Below are positions 32,564-44,009 of a stretch of 64,000 nt of DNA, one piece after another (positions within the stretch are counted from its first letter, which is position 1; each line of letters opens with the position of its first letter). Source of the DNA: Sesamum alatum (lineage: Eukaryota; Streptophyta; Magnoliopsida; Lamiales; Pedaliaceae); contig JACGWO010000006.1 of the NCBI GenBank assembly GCA_034509735.1, positions 7,703,001 through 7,767,000 on the forward strand, read 5' to 3'. Both the position numbers and the translations under genes were made by a program. The notes below the pieces were generated by a model that saw nothing but the letters and a program-made list of their open reading frames with translations, was not told the origin of the DNA and made no database searches.

Positions 32564-33094
32564 TGAAATCTAGCAGCATCGCAAGAATCGAAGGATCTTC
32601 TTGAAGGACCAAAAATTATTAGAGGACTAACCTACAAAATAGTGGTTAGCACTCTTATGCTTAAATCGGTAATATATTCGATGTAATAAAATGAAGGAAA
32701 CTCGAGTAAACATGCATGATATTGTGAACAGATAATTAGTGTAGTTGAATGTGAGAGTGCTTGAATACAAAATATGGAGTTAAAATCGTAGTATAGAGTG
32801 TGCAGAAAAATAGCAAGAATTTTGTAGTCTTGTTGTTTGAGAAGTGGAGTGAGCTTAATGAGCTTTATTTACCTTGTTGGCTTACCTTGGGCCACTATTT
32901 ATATAGGAGCTGTGGAGATATTTAAGGTTTTGTTGGAGTTACTGAGATATCCGTGGAACTTTTGGGATGTCTACTTTGTAGTGATGGTGTTTATTCGATA
33001 TTTAGAGCTATCTCCTAGGAGATATGCCAACATGAAGGGATCTTGCAAAGTCAACTGTTAATATAGGATAAGTAGTTATATGTTGCTTCCAACA
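32564..33094 (-). repeat. Gypsy LTR-like block
   Basis: It contains 'GACTAACCTACA..ATAGTGGTTAGCACTCTTATGCTTAA', related to the T3 LTR text 'GACTAACCTGCAGAGAGGGGTTAGCACTCCGATGCTTAA' when read piecewise. There is also a 'CTATTTATATAGGAG' TATA-like stretch, and it ends GCTTCCAACA. It could be the T2 5' LTR displaced by the gag truncation. The left limit is uncertain. Confidence 0.45.
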
Positions 33095-33107
33095 GTCAGA
33101 TCCAACT

Positions 33108-33293
33108 AGGGGTGGCAACAAGGCGAGTATAGGGGGGGAGTTGGGGTGGACCGGGACCACCTCGCTACAAAATCCCGTGGGGCGGGTGGGTCATAAGTTT
33201 TAGGACCGGCTCTGCTTCCCATTTTATGGACTCGAACCTAGCCCGTTCAGGACAAGTCAGGGCCTCCGTGAACTGGGACTCGCTGCCACCCCT
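33108..33293. mobile_element. hAT-like MITE, 186 bp
   Basis: Ends AGGGGTGGCA and TGCCACCCCT form perfect 10-bp inverted repeats. The interior ('GGGGCGGGTGGGTC', 'GACTCGAACCTAG') is typical of small plant hAT MITEs. The flanks, ATCCAACT and ATGTAGCT two bases away, are only a partial match to an 8-bp duplication. Confidence 0.65.
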
Positions 33294-33560
33294 GGATGTA
33301 GCTAGCCATAAAGTCCTTGTTGGCACCCTTTTAGGATGAAGTGGTCCATAACATGTGGACTCTGATTGTTGTGGCGGTCTTGCTGTTTAATACCGTGCCT
33401 GTTGATATGGCCATGTTTTTTGGGGGCTACCTCGTTAGCAAGGTGGTTGGGCTGGGTTGACAGGCCTAGGCCCTTACTCTCTGGAAATTGTGTCTAGGCC
33501 GATAAGGGTTAGCTATGCTGATTAAATGGAGTTTGGGTTAATTTCAGCTATTTCAACACA
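33294..33560. other. Sequence left of the C3 LTR, no gene seen
   Basis: Unique-looking DNA. It is not repeated left of the right-hand C3 LTR. Confidence 0.4.
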
Positions 33561-34235
33561 TGTTCTGGCCCACTTGCTGACCCGGTCCACTTCTAGCCCG
33601 ACTCGTTTTGCATCCCTGACCTGCCTCTACTTAAATAGCTAAAAACCCTAAAGGGTCGTCTCTTCAATTTGTGCCTTCCCCTCATTTTAGCCTCGTTCTC
33701 TCCAACCGTTACCATTCTCACCTCTATCTCTAAAATGGCTCCTCGTTCTCTTCCGCCTGCGTTAATGGCGGTGCACTATAAAAGCTCTGGTGTTTTTCCT
33801 TCTTACGGGACAAGTCTGTATCTCCTTCTCCCTCCTTCTTATTCTCTAATAGTTCTCAGTGAACGAAACCTTTGTGGTTAACCCCCCTAAAAGCCTTTGT
33901 GGCCAAACCTCTGTAGTTCTGTGTCTAAAGCCTCTGTGGCCTTACCTGTGTGGCTCTTGTGCTTAAGCCTTGCAACCGTGAGACTAGGTTGCCGGCCTCT
34001 CGTCTTGGTGGGTCTTGGGTCGTGCCAAAAACATGCTCCCTGGGCTTTCGATTTACTATGTGATCCTAAAGTTTGATCTCAGGGTTTTACATATATATGA
34101 TCTGTTCCTGTTTCTGTTTGTTTTGTATAACCGAGTTGTTGGTTTGTATTAAGGGATCTTGAACCCGCCTATTCTCTGTAATAGTTGGAAAGGTTGAAAA
34201 TTCGAGATCTGTATCCTGGTGTTGTGTTCCTAACA
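33561..34235 (+). repeat. C3 5' LTR
   Basis: About 675 bp, ending CTAACA one base before the primer-binding site. It contains 'CACTATAAAAGC' at 33773-33784, the probable TATA box. Confidence 0.88.
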
Positions 34236-34492
34236 GTGGTATCAGAGCCTTGGTTCTAGCCAGGGCTCGCTCGCTTCTACGGTAATATCTTTTCCTTCAC
34301 TCTTTTATCGATATCTGACCTTGACCAATCCTTGCTAACATCCTTACCTCGCCGGGCCCTTGAGGCATCGGGTATCTGGCTCGAGGGGTTAGTCAAGCTC
34401 CCTGTGTTACTTTATGCAGTTTTACTGATTAGCACACTGGTGATTACTATTGATATAATCTGTCTATCTGCTTAGTATTATCTGGCTCAATA

Positions 34493-37400
34493 TGACTGGT
34501 TATACTCTTTTGCTTTTTGATGGAAAAATGGATTTCACTATATGGCAACAAAAGATGAAAGGTATATTGATTCAACAGAAGGGAGATAGGGAAAGGGTGT
34601 CATGAAAATCATGAAAGGGTCCCTTACTATGTTTAAGGCAGAAAGAAAAAGGAACCTATACATTTGTTCAGTGAATTATGATATATTTGCAGCTCCTGTT
34701 TTGAAAAACAATAAAACTGAAATCTAGCACAAAAAGTTTGGACATATAAGCATGAAATGTCTTGAGCTATTGCATAAGCATGGTATTTTAAATGAGAAAA
34801 TTGATGATATGGATTTATGTGATGGCTGCATACTTGGAAAACACATAAAGTGCAATTCCCTTCATCAATTTCCCCAAATCCCATCCCATCTTCAGGCATT
34901 CTCAATTATATACATGCTGATGTTTGGGGACCTGCTAATGTCCCAACTCATGGAGGTAATAGATACTTTCTCTCTGTTATTGATAATTTTTCCAGGAAGG
35001 TCTTTGTTTTCTTAATGAAATACAAATCCGAATTTTTTGATAAATTCAAAACCTGGAAGATTTTTCTTGAAAACCAAACTGGCAAGAAAATCAAAACTCT
35101 TAGAACAGACAATGGTCTAGAATTTTGTAATCAAAATATTTCTGACTTGTGTAAGGAGTTTGGTACATTAAGAGACACAAAACCACTCCCTACACCCCCC
35201 ACCAAAATGGTGTTGCTGAACGTATGAACAGAACACTTTTGAATAAACTTAGATGTCTTTTGATAAGTTCAGGCCTTGGAAAATCGTTTTGGGGTGAAGC
35301 CTTGCTAACTGCTGCTTATTTGATAAATCGTTCCCCTCTGTTCCTTTATCTGAAAAACTGCCTGAGTGTGTGTGGTCTGGCATGATATTAATATTTCTAA
35401 TTTGCACATTTTTGGTTGCTTTGCATTTGCACTCCAACACGGTGATAAACCTGATGCACGTGCACAAAAATGTGTGTTTATTGGTTATCCTGAAGGGGTT
35501 AAGGGATATAGGATATGGCTTAAAGGTCACCCTAGTTTTAAGGTCAAAATCAGTAGGGATGTCACTTTTAATGAACTGGAAATGCCCTGTTTATTAGATT
35601 CTCCTAAGAAAGATTTAGAGCTCAACTTATAGAGTACCTTCAATAAGGTAGAGGGTGTTTCTGAAGAAAACCCTCCTGAAGAACAAATTAGAAATGAACA
35701 TCCAGATGTTGAGAATGAAATCAGTAATGACTCTAGAACTAGTGATTACCAACTAGCTAAGGACAGGGAAAGGCATGAGCATAGGGTTCCATCAAAATAT
35801 AAAGACTTTCACCTAGCTCTCAACACTGAAAGTATTGAACCTGTCCTTATGAAGATGCTCTAAGAATCTGGAAAACTCTAAGCAATGGGTAAAAGCAATG
35901 AATGAGCAAATAGAGTCTCTAACCAAAAACAAAACTTGGACTTTGGTTCCTAAACCCAAAGGTGTGTCAGTCATAGACTATAAGAGGATTTTTAAAGTGA
36001 AACAAGAAAGTGAATCAATTCGTTATAAGGAAAGACTAGTTGCTAAAGGCTTCACACAAAGAGAAGGAATTGATTACATTGAGATTTTTGTTCCAGTAGT
36101 AAAATACACCACAGTCAGAATATTCCTTGCTCTTACTGCACATTTTAATTGGGAACTCAAGTAAATGGATGTTATGACTGCTTTCCTGCATGGAGAACTT
36201 GATGAAAAGATCCATATGAATCAACTTGTTGGTTATGTTGATAAGAAACTCTCTGATCATGTTTGTTTGCTTAATAAATCATTATATGGTTTGAAGCAGT
36301 CACCAAGACAATGGAATAAGAAATTTGATCTGTTCATGAAATCTTTGAAATTTCTTAAGAGTGCTTATGATCCATGTCTGTATTTTAAATACGAGTCGCA
36401 TGATCCTATTTTTCTAGTTCTTTATGTGGACGATATGTTAATTGCTAGTCCTAATATTTCCTTGATTAAAGAACTGCAAAACAACTTGTGTAAGAACTTC
36501 AAAATGAAAGATCTTGGTGATGCAAAAAGAATCCTTGGCATGACTATAGAAAGAAATAGGAACACTTCTACCATTCTTCTAAACCAAGGTTCTTATGTGA
36601 AATCTGTTTTTGGAAAAGTTTTCTATGTTAAACGCGAAACCTACTAATGTTCCTTTGGCAGGTCATTTTCAACTTAGTAAGGAATAATTCCCAAAAACAG
36701 ATTCTGAAAAAGAAAGCATGAAAAAGATTCCTTATTCTAATGCTATAGAAAATGTGATGTATCTGATGGTAAGTACTCGACCTGATATTGCATATCCTAT
36801 TAGTTGCTTAAGTCGATACATGTCAAATGTTGGGTCTGTGCATTGGGAAGCTCTAAAATGGTTGCTTAGATATTTAAAGAACTCTATGAATGCTGGTATA
36901 AAAGTTCTCTAAGTGCCCTGATGGTGTGAATCTTGTTGGCTATGTTGATTCTAACTATACAAATGATAAAGGACAGTAGGCGGTCTACTACGTCTTACAT
37001 TTTTACTCTATGTGGTGCAATGCATTAGTTGGAAGTCTCAACTTCAAAATATTGGTGCATTATCAACCACTGAGGAAGAATACATTGCCACCACTGAAGC
37101 TTTCAAAGAACCCTTTTGGCTGAAAGGTCTTTTGACTGAAAATTGGTTTTTTTAAAGAAAAAGATGACAGTATTTTTGGATATCAGTCCAGCATTCATTA
37201 TGTAAAAACCCCATTTTTCATGATCGTACTAAGCACATTGATGTGACGTATCATTTCATTCGAGACATTGTCAGGAAAAGAAATTATCAATCTGGAAAAA
37301 AAATTCATCTGGTGAAAATCCTGCTGACATGGGAACAAAATGTCTCACTTTGGAAAATTCAAAAAACTACCTCAACATTCTAAACTTGTCATAACTCCAT
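34493..37400 (+). pseudogene. C3 gag-pol remnant
   Basis: Gag begins MTGYTLLLFDGKMDFTIWQQ (34493) but is lost after about 34590. Next comes the integrase finger 'HKKFGHISMKCL ... CDGCILGKH' (34730-34850); the core with 'YIHADVWGPANV' (Asp) and 'LRTDNGLEFCNQ' (Asp, about 35100); 'CVFIGYPEGVKGYR' (35475); RT with 'KERLVAKGFTQREGIDY' (36030), 'DVMTAFLHGELDE' and 'LYVDDML' (36420); and RNase H pieces near 36720-37350 ('TRPDIAYPISCLSRYM', 'STTEEEYIA'). Protease and most of gag are deleted, and several stops interrupt the rest. Confidence 0.88.
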
Positions 37401-37587
37401 GCATACTTTTACCTTGAAGATCTTTCTTTGCAGGTACTCGCAAAAGGGCCCCGAAGATTAGGCGATGATGATACCCTGTTCCTGGCCTCTTGGATTTAGT
37501 CCAAGGTGGAGAATGTGAAATTATGGCCAAATTCAAGCGGCCCAACTTGGTCTCATCTGGATGGCAGGCTTCTCTCAAAGCCCCACA

Positions 37588-38258
37588 TGTTCTGGCCCAC
37601 TTGTTGACCCCGGTCCACTTCTAGCCCGACCTGTTTTCATCCCTGACCCGCCTCTACTTAAATAGCTGAAAACCCTAAGAGGTCGTCTCTTCAATCTGTG
37701 TCTTCCCCTCATTTCAGCCTTGTTCTCTCCAACCGTTACCATTCTCACCTCTATCTCTGAAGTGGCTCCTCGTTCTCTTTCGCCTGCGTTAATGGCGGTT
37801 CACTACAAAAGCCCTGGTGTTTTTCCTTCTTATAGGACAAGTCTGTATCTCCTTCTCCCTCCTTCTTCTTCTCTAATACTTCTCCGTGAAACCTTTGTGG
37901 TTAACCCCTAAAAGCCTTTGTGGCCAAACCTCTGTGGTTCTGTGTCTAAAGCCTGTGTGGCCTTGCCTGTGTGGCTCTTGTGTTTAAGCCTTGCAACCGT
38001 GAGACTAGGTTGCCGGCCTCTGGCCTTGGTGGGTCTTGGGTCGTGCCAGGAATAGGCTCCCTGAGCCTTCGATTTACTCTGTGATCCTAACGTTTGATCT
38101 CAGGGTTTTACATATATATGATTTGTTCCTATTTCTGTTTGTTTTGTATAACCAAGTTGTTGTTCTGTATTAAGGGTTCTTGAACCTGCCTATTCTCTGT
38201 AATAGTTGGAAAAGGTTGAAAATTCAAGATCTGTATCCTGGTGTTGTGGTTCCTAACA
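37588..38258 (+). repeat. C3 3' LTR
   Basis: Homologous to 33561-34235. The most purine-rich stretch upstream (AAGGTGGAGAATG, about 37503) is 80 bp away from the shared start. Confidence 0.88.
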
Positions 38259-38626
38259 TGGCCTTTGAACTTGGAACAATATTTTATATTTTAATTTCTT
38301 CAAAATACAATTTTAAAATTAAAATTGATTTTTAAATTGTGTTATTAAATTATGCACCCTTATTAAATGAGTGTACAATATGCACCAATTCTAAATTTGT
38401 GGTAAGTAGTGCGTGTGGTGTCGGTTTTTCTTGTCCAAAGTATGTTGGTTTATGTCCGGAAAAAAAAAACTTCTTGATGATTGTCGATACCTCTTCTATA
38501 ATGCACATTTATATTGATTATGTAATTATAGCTTAGTATTTAAAGAGGAAGTACATGTACTCAAGGATAAGGGATTCTATTGATAAAGTTATATTGTGTT
38601 GGTATATTTTATTTACTGAATGTAAT
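38259..38626. other. AT-rich spacer, no gene seen
   Basis: A short copia-integrase-like phrase in one frame ('NECTICTNSKFVVS', about 38363-38410) may be another scrap. Nothing firm. Confidence 0.35.
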
Positions 38627-38699
38627 GGGGATGTAGCTCAAATGGTAGAACGCTCGCTTTGCATGCGAGAGGCATAGGGTCCGATCCCCCGCATCTCCA
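38627..38699 (+). tRNA. tRNA-Ala (anticodon TGC), probably decaying
   Basis: The 73-nt sequence folds as a cloverleaf. The acceptor stem GGGGATG pairs with CATCTCC, including G3:U70, the alanine identity pair. The anticodon stem CTCGC/GCGAG closes the loop TTTGCAT, with anticodon TGC at 38660-38662, and A is the discriminator base. CCA is not encoded and there is no intron. Compared with the usual plant sequence, the D stem has a C:A mismatch (GCTC/GAAC). The T arm is also weakened: TAGGG against CCCCG has an A:C mismatch, and the T loop is TCCGATC instead of TTCGATC. These hit the A- and B-box promoters, so I regard the locus as a tRNA relic or a weak gene. Confidence 0.75.
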
Positions 38700-38990
38700 A
38701 TCAAATTTAGCACATTTGTATTTCTTGATGGAAGCAGCTAAATTCAACAATTTATGTACTTTTTTATAAGTATTATTAGTCGACGTGGCACATTTAATTC
38801 CTGCATGCATATAATAAAATAATATTTTCACATGCTAAAAATATATTATAGATAAGAAATAAAAATATATAAACCAGCATATATCACAGTTCAAAAGAAA
38901 AAATGAAAAGAAAAAGAAACCAATAAACAAATAAAACTAACCAACTTAGTGGTATTATTTTTAATAAAAAATTGGTGTCGCGAAGTAAAT
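38700..38990. other. AT-rich DNA, no gene seen
   Basis: No family features are seen here. Confidence 0.5.
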
Positions 38991-38994
38991 TAAC

Positions 38995-39315
38995 CATTCT
39001 TTGTAAGAAAAATGGGGTTTCCCTTTTATATGAGTATACAAAGGAAGCTTCTTTTGGGTCTAACTAGCCATTTTCCACGCGGTACCGCGTGCATAACCCT
39101 TGGCCCTCTTCGTGGGTGTAGGGATTGGGTCAACCGAACGCTTGCCTTAGGATCTCCTGTCGAAGCAAAACTGGCAAGAGTTGATAGAGGTCTTTTTATC
39201 AGGGTGCACTTGGCAGAGGAAGTCGGCACCAGGAGTCTTCTCCCCCTTTACAGCCTTAACCTGCACCAGTTTTTGAAAACATCTCTCCTGCAAAATCCAG
39301 GTACCAAACGGAATA
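38995..39315 (-). pseudogene. T4 antisense-ORF fragment, left of the T3 insertion
   Basis: On the minus strand this reads pieces such as 'LDFAGEMFSKTGAGE' and 'KGGEDSWCRLPLPS'. It continues the antisense reading at 57326-58520 on the other side of T3. Both pieces abut ATAAG, the T3 target duplication. It is therefore the downstream part of the same broken ORF. Confidence 0.5.
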
Positions 39316-39319
39316 TAAG

Positions 39320-40116
39320 TGATGTGTACCGGGGTCCAGCAGTACAATAAAATGTTGAGGGACCTCCACGAAAATCCCAAAATTGTAGGAAAGACTAACC
39401 TGCAGAGAGGGGTTAGCACTCCGATGCTTAAGTCGGTAATGTTCTACGCTGATAAAATAAATAGAAAAAACTTTAAAATAAGTGAGAATAATGATAAATC
39501 GTGTTGTGAAGTGTTGAAGTATGCAGAGATGTGCTAAAAAAATAGATGGGAAATATAGAGACTTTGGTGTGGCAAGTGAGTGCCAAAAAGAGTAAAAGTT
39601 ACTTGAACAAATGACTGTGCAATCAGTTATTCTATAATGGTTGTTTGTCCCTGATTTTGAGGTAGTTATGTTGATTTCCATATTGTGTTGGAAACCTTAG
39701 GGAATCAGATATCTTCTCTAAAACTGGCGCATGAATCGGATAGAATTGAGGGAGATGGTGCCCATGATTTGAATCATCCTTGCCACATCTGTCATGTTTT
39801 GAAAAAATTTGTTACCCTGCTGAGAAAGAATCTAGATTCCAGCCATCCTCCTGGGAATTCAGATGAGATTTTTGTAGTATGATGTGGCTCCACATGTTGG
39901 TCAAACCTATACCACGTGGAAGCTATGTTGTTTGATGACTAAGGCTTGTTGTACGAGGCTTTTCCATGGGCCTGCTAGATCAGTGTTTACAAGAGAGGCC
40001 TTTTGTGGATAAATGACTTCCCTATTTTGGGCCAAAACACGAGCTTGCTTGCTGGTTTGCCCTGCTCGGAGACCGCTCTAGCTCTGGGCTTACCAAGTCG
40101 ACTTTTAGGGGCATCA
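39320..40116 (-). repeat. T3 3' LTR (left copy)
   Basis: 797 bp, preceded by ATAAG. Its right end, GGGGCATCA, is followed by the complement of a polypurine tract. Confidence 0.92.
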
Positions 40117-40476
40117 TGACTCCCCTACTCCAGTTAGTGCGAGACATGCTGTCGGGCTTATGGAGTAAAATTAAGTAGTCCTACCAAAGTTATCACAAGA
40201 GTGTTATATCTAGGTGTATCAGCAGGGAAGGTCTTGATGTGTTGTTTTCTCCTTGCTGACAGACCCAAGATACGTGATACCATGTGGATGTTTTGTTTTG
40301 AGCTTTATATCTATCTATAGAGAAAGAAGACATCGTTATCATTGCGATAAAGTAGGAAGAAGATGGAGACTCATCTATTGCGTGTCTGCCCACGCGCTCC
40401 GTGATTGGGGTGTCGGCGCCAAGGCGGGAGAAAGACACCGAACCCAGCGCGGACGCGAACTCTTTAGTTACTAGGG

Positions 40477-40674
40477 TATAAAAGGCTCTTTTCCAGGGAG
40501 GTCATCCCTCACCACTTTCGTGCTTCCATAAAGTAAGTTTTCTCCCTTCTCCTCTGCAAATTTCTTGGCCTCCTTCTGCAAAAACTTTTCTGAGGACGAT
40601 CTCATATTTTGCATGTTTCTGTGATGTTAGGCCATTTTCGATCATCCTTTTTTTCCTTTTGCTTGTGTCTAGGT
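40477..40674 (+). promoter_or_regulatory. Promoter and 5'-leader intron of the T3 antisense gene
   Basis: TATAAAAGG lies at 40477-40485. The predicted start of transcription is near 40508. A consensus donor GTAAGT lies at 40533, followed by a pyrimidine-rich stretch and acceptor TGTCTAG ending at 40672. Three bases on, ATGGCTC starts the antisense frame. T4 shows the same layout on the minus strand near 58424-58298. Confidence 0.6.
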
Positions 40675-42900
40675 ATGGCTCTTTTGTTCTCCCCCTCCTC
40701 TATTCTTTGGTAACTATGTCAACTAGCAGTAATAGATAGGGATGCCATTGAGGTTTGTTGATTGATTTAGTTGGGCCTTCAGGGGATGAGGGTGATAATC
40801 CTGCGGCGGTCTGGCTCTGCCTCATGTCATGGTGGTGAGATCGAGGAGGATGGAAACAGTAAGGATGTGGATAAGAGGAACAAGACCGATTGACCTCCTG
40901 GTCGCAACTGGAGCAGATGTTTTTTCGAATCTATAGGTCTAGGCTGACTGAGGAGAAACACTGTGGGTATTCGAGTAAGTATGGGATATCTGGTGATTAC
41001 ATGATCCAGGTCCCATGCTTTCGATGCTCATCGTAAACTTCTTCTCCTTGGTTTTTTTGTGTTTTTATCGTGCCTAATTGGAAAGCGGGCCTTCAATTTC
41101 CTATTCTCCCTTTCTTCTGTGAGGTAGCCACTTTATTAACATTCCCCTAAATTAGCTTGTCCCGAAGTCCTCTATCAAAGGCTCAATTTCATTCTTTCTT
41201 TATGCTCAAAGACAGCGGGGCCAGGTCTGTTTACTTTACCTCCGAGGAAGTCGGTTTCTCGCTACAAGATCTCTGTGAAGGGTGGAAAAATGAGATTACT
41301 TTTCATCTCTCTTCCAGACCCTAGCGGTTTTCCTAGGTGTGGATCATAAATCCCCTGAGCAACTGAAATATTCTGCCCAAAATGTTGTTCTAACTTAGCT
41401 TTTCAGGCCATGCTAGAGATGCGCTCAAACAAAAATCTCTCATTTTGATCCTCGCAAGATATTAACATCCTGCCAATTCTTAGAATTGGTCTGAGCCCAA
41501 GGTGGTGAGCAGGATCTGCTGTCGATATATTCTCTTGCAGCTTGTTTTATTGCTTTCGTTGCTGCAAGGGAGAAATTAAAAGGAAGTATACTGATATATG
41601 TGTTTATTTACTGTTGTCTGCAGGAAGAATGTTTTAGAAGTTGTTGGCAAGATAAGCAGAGACTGACTTCCTACTGGTCGGATCCTCTACCCGGAGAATT
41701 CAGTCGAAGAGTCCTCCATCCACTCCTGCTAGCTCGAGCCTCTACTGGAGATCTAAAAGCAAGCTCCCTACTGACCCATCCCTACAACCCACATAGAAGC
41801 TAAGGGTAGTCGGGCCTCCCTGGCGCTCCTGCTCTTGTCTGTTGTAACGAGCGGGAACTGCCTATCCTGCTGAAGATTAGGGCAACCAAAAAGAAGTTCC
41901 TTCCTGATTGGTCTCTCTACAGAAAGACTACTCATGTTGCTGGATGAGGGGCAGAGCAGTCGGCGCTACTGATTTCCTAAAGGTGGTTAGACCGCCCAAG
42001 GATAGGAACGTAACGTGAAACAATTTGCTTTGGGCTCAAGCCTTGGTTTGTTTGCTACTTCGTCTCAGCAGGGTAAGTTTCTGTACCCAGTGCATTAGTG
42101 TATATCAATAATTTAAAAAGGTGAACATTTAACCTGATTGAATTTGGCTGGAAGCATAGGTGTGCTGCTAGGAGGCAACTTGTACAGCTGGCTGGAGCAT
42201 GGAGGCCTTTGTTTGAAGGCTCCCTTAAGAGGGTGGAGGAGCTGGAGGAGTCTAATCGCTGGTTGAGGGACGCAATCAAGAAAAAGGATGAGCTAATCAG
42301 GAGGATACAACCCTTGTGTAAGCCTTTGTTACCTTAGGGAGGAGGTCACTTTATTTTTTGCCTTGCACGTCCGCTTGGACAAACAGTACTGCAGGCGGAG
42401 AAGAAAGGAACGAGCTTATCCACTAGTACCCTGAAAAGAGAAGGGCAGGGAAATGTTGGAGAGTCATCTGGCAGGGATGCCTGGGCGGAGCTACACCAAG
42501 ACTTGCTGCGTTCCAGAGCTTGCTGGTTCACAAAGCCTTTGAAGTACTACTACCAATGAGTTCCAACACTTGCATTCAACCAATTTTGCTATAGCCGTCT
42601 ATCCTCCTACAAGTGTGATGCTATTTCCAGGATGAGAATACTGGCTTGGCCATGACCCCTGATCCTGATGATGATGGACTTGCTCCAGGCATGAGGTCCC
42701 CATCTGCTGAGGATGGCCGATGTCCTTAGACTTGAATTGGTTTTAAGTGATGGAGGATCCGACTCCGTAAAGGTTAGAGCCTTTGCAGCAGGTGAACGAA
42801 AATGTGCCCTCCATCTCTGCTTGGTAATTGGACATGTCTCCTTCCTCTGCAAGAAGAACAATTTAATTTTTCCTGTCGGATATTTGATACCTCTTGCGTG
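40675..42900 (+). pseudogene. T3 antisense ORF (Transposase_28-like domain, coiled coil)
   Basis: From ATG 40675 the plus strand gives broken text with domain features: 'KAGLQFPILPFFCEV' (about 41080-41120), 'SARSVYFTSEE'-like text and 'LQDLCEGWKNEITFHLSS' (about 41215-41320). The last corresponds to the 'WK..FF.V' block of the putative gypsy-type transposon domain. Further on, 'KRVEELEESNRWLRDAIKKKDELIRRIQ' (in pieces, about 42230-42310) is a heptad-rich coiled coil. Stops are frequent. Antisense genes in this position are known from some Tat elements; their function is unsettled. Confidence 0.55.
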
Positions 42901-43740
42901 AGGCTTGAAAGTGCCCAGGTATGGGTTTTTGATATTTTGTTTGGTTGTTCGCACATGGATGCCTTGGTTTTCCTATTTTCTCATTTCATCCTTTCTATGA
43001 ATGGTTTATAATATCTATTTCTGCATTCTAAAAAGATGTTTGTTATTATTATGGATGAATATGCTTGTTTTCTTGCTCTTTCTTGCATGTTAGTATAATA
43101 GAATAGCCGGAATATCTCAGCTTATCAGTTTGTGATATTGCATGCTAAGTAGAACCTTTCCCTGAAGGTAACTAGTGAGAAATGAAGAGACTTTTAAGTC
43201 AAAGTAAGTGTAATATTGCCGCAAGTTTTTAATTTCCCGTCCTAGAACACGCTTGATAAAAGTAGAGAATTGTTTAGGAGACATGTTTTAGCAAAGAGTG
43301 GCCTTAGCCAAAACACCTGAAATGTGCGAGAATGATACAACCCTGTTATGAGGTTTCTAGTAGGAATACACCTGCTTAACAGTACAAAAGATGGCGGGTT
43401 CGGCCTGTCAGCCAATGGCCCCATTCATGTATAGGACCCAGCCTTGGGGGTATCCGCCCTACTGATCGGGCAGGTTGATTAGTCAGCATCCTCCCCTGCC
43501 AATCAGCGGGGCAAGTGGTCCTTTGTCACTGGTCTGGCTTTAGACTTTTGGTGGGGCAGCATGATAGCTTTGTCCACCCGAGTAACAGCAAGACCTGTTG
43601 CAATAGCAGTAAGCAAGTGCTAAAGATAGCAAGCAGAATCATAGTCCAAGTAGCAAGGAAGTATATGTGTGCATTACATATGAGCTATTATTAGCTAAAT
43701 AAGTTGCCTGTTGAAGGTAATTTTATTAAGTCTTTCAGCC
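42901..43740. other. T3 internal DNA, no gene seen
   Basis: Probably the region between the antisense gene and integrase. It includes a GC-richer stretch (43430-43560) with no recognised function. Confidence 0.45.
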
Positions 43741-43744
43741 TGCA

Positions 43745-43975
43745 AAGCGAGCAAGGACGTGCCCTTCAGGAGCAACTTATCAGGGCTCTTGAAGCCAGTA
43801 GGAGCGCGCCAGCAGGGTGGCCTTTTCAGGGCTCGAGCCAGTAAGAGTGCGCCAAACAAAGCGGGCTTATCAGGGCTCGGAGCCAGTAATAGTGCGTCCC
43901 AGTAAGGCGGTTTATCAGGGCTCGAAGCCAGTAAGAGTGTGCCAGCAAGGCGACTTATTTTAGGCATGTGCAGCA
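43745..43975. repeat. Minisatellite, about five units of about 45-55 bp
   Basis: Units contain 'TTATCAGGGCTCGAAGCCAGTAAGAGTGCGCCAGCAAGGCG'-type text, read piecewise. 'GGGCTCGAAGCC' is self-complementary in part (GGCT/AGCC), again giving a small hairpin. The array sits between T3 integrase and the antisense ORF. Confidence 0.85.
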
Positions 43976-44009
43976 GGCGGGTTATTAAACCTGTCCACAA
44001 AGCATAGTA

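Larger units (their letters stand above)
33561..38258 (+). mobile_element. C3: Ty1/copia element, internally deleted
   Basis: Direct repeats 33561-34235 and 37588-38258 (TGTTCTGGCCCACTTG ... TTCCTAACA) are closely similar LTRs. A perfect initiator-Met-type primer-binding site TGGTATCAGAGCC lies at 34237-34249. The internal part is only about 3.35 kb: gag start, then a jump into integrase, RT and RNase H. No clear 5-bp duplication was found, and the sequence left of each LTR differs. The true LTR starts could therefore lie further left and have been altered. Confidence 0.85.

Noticed and set aside
39012..39350. 112-codon plus-strand frame with an enzyme-like look
   Set aside because: It crosses the T3 LTR edge and target duplication, so it cannot be one gene; the minus strand matches the T4 antisense ORF.
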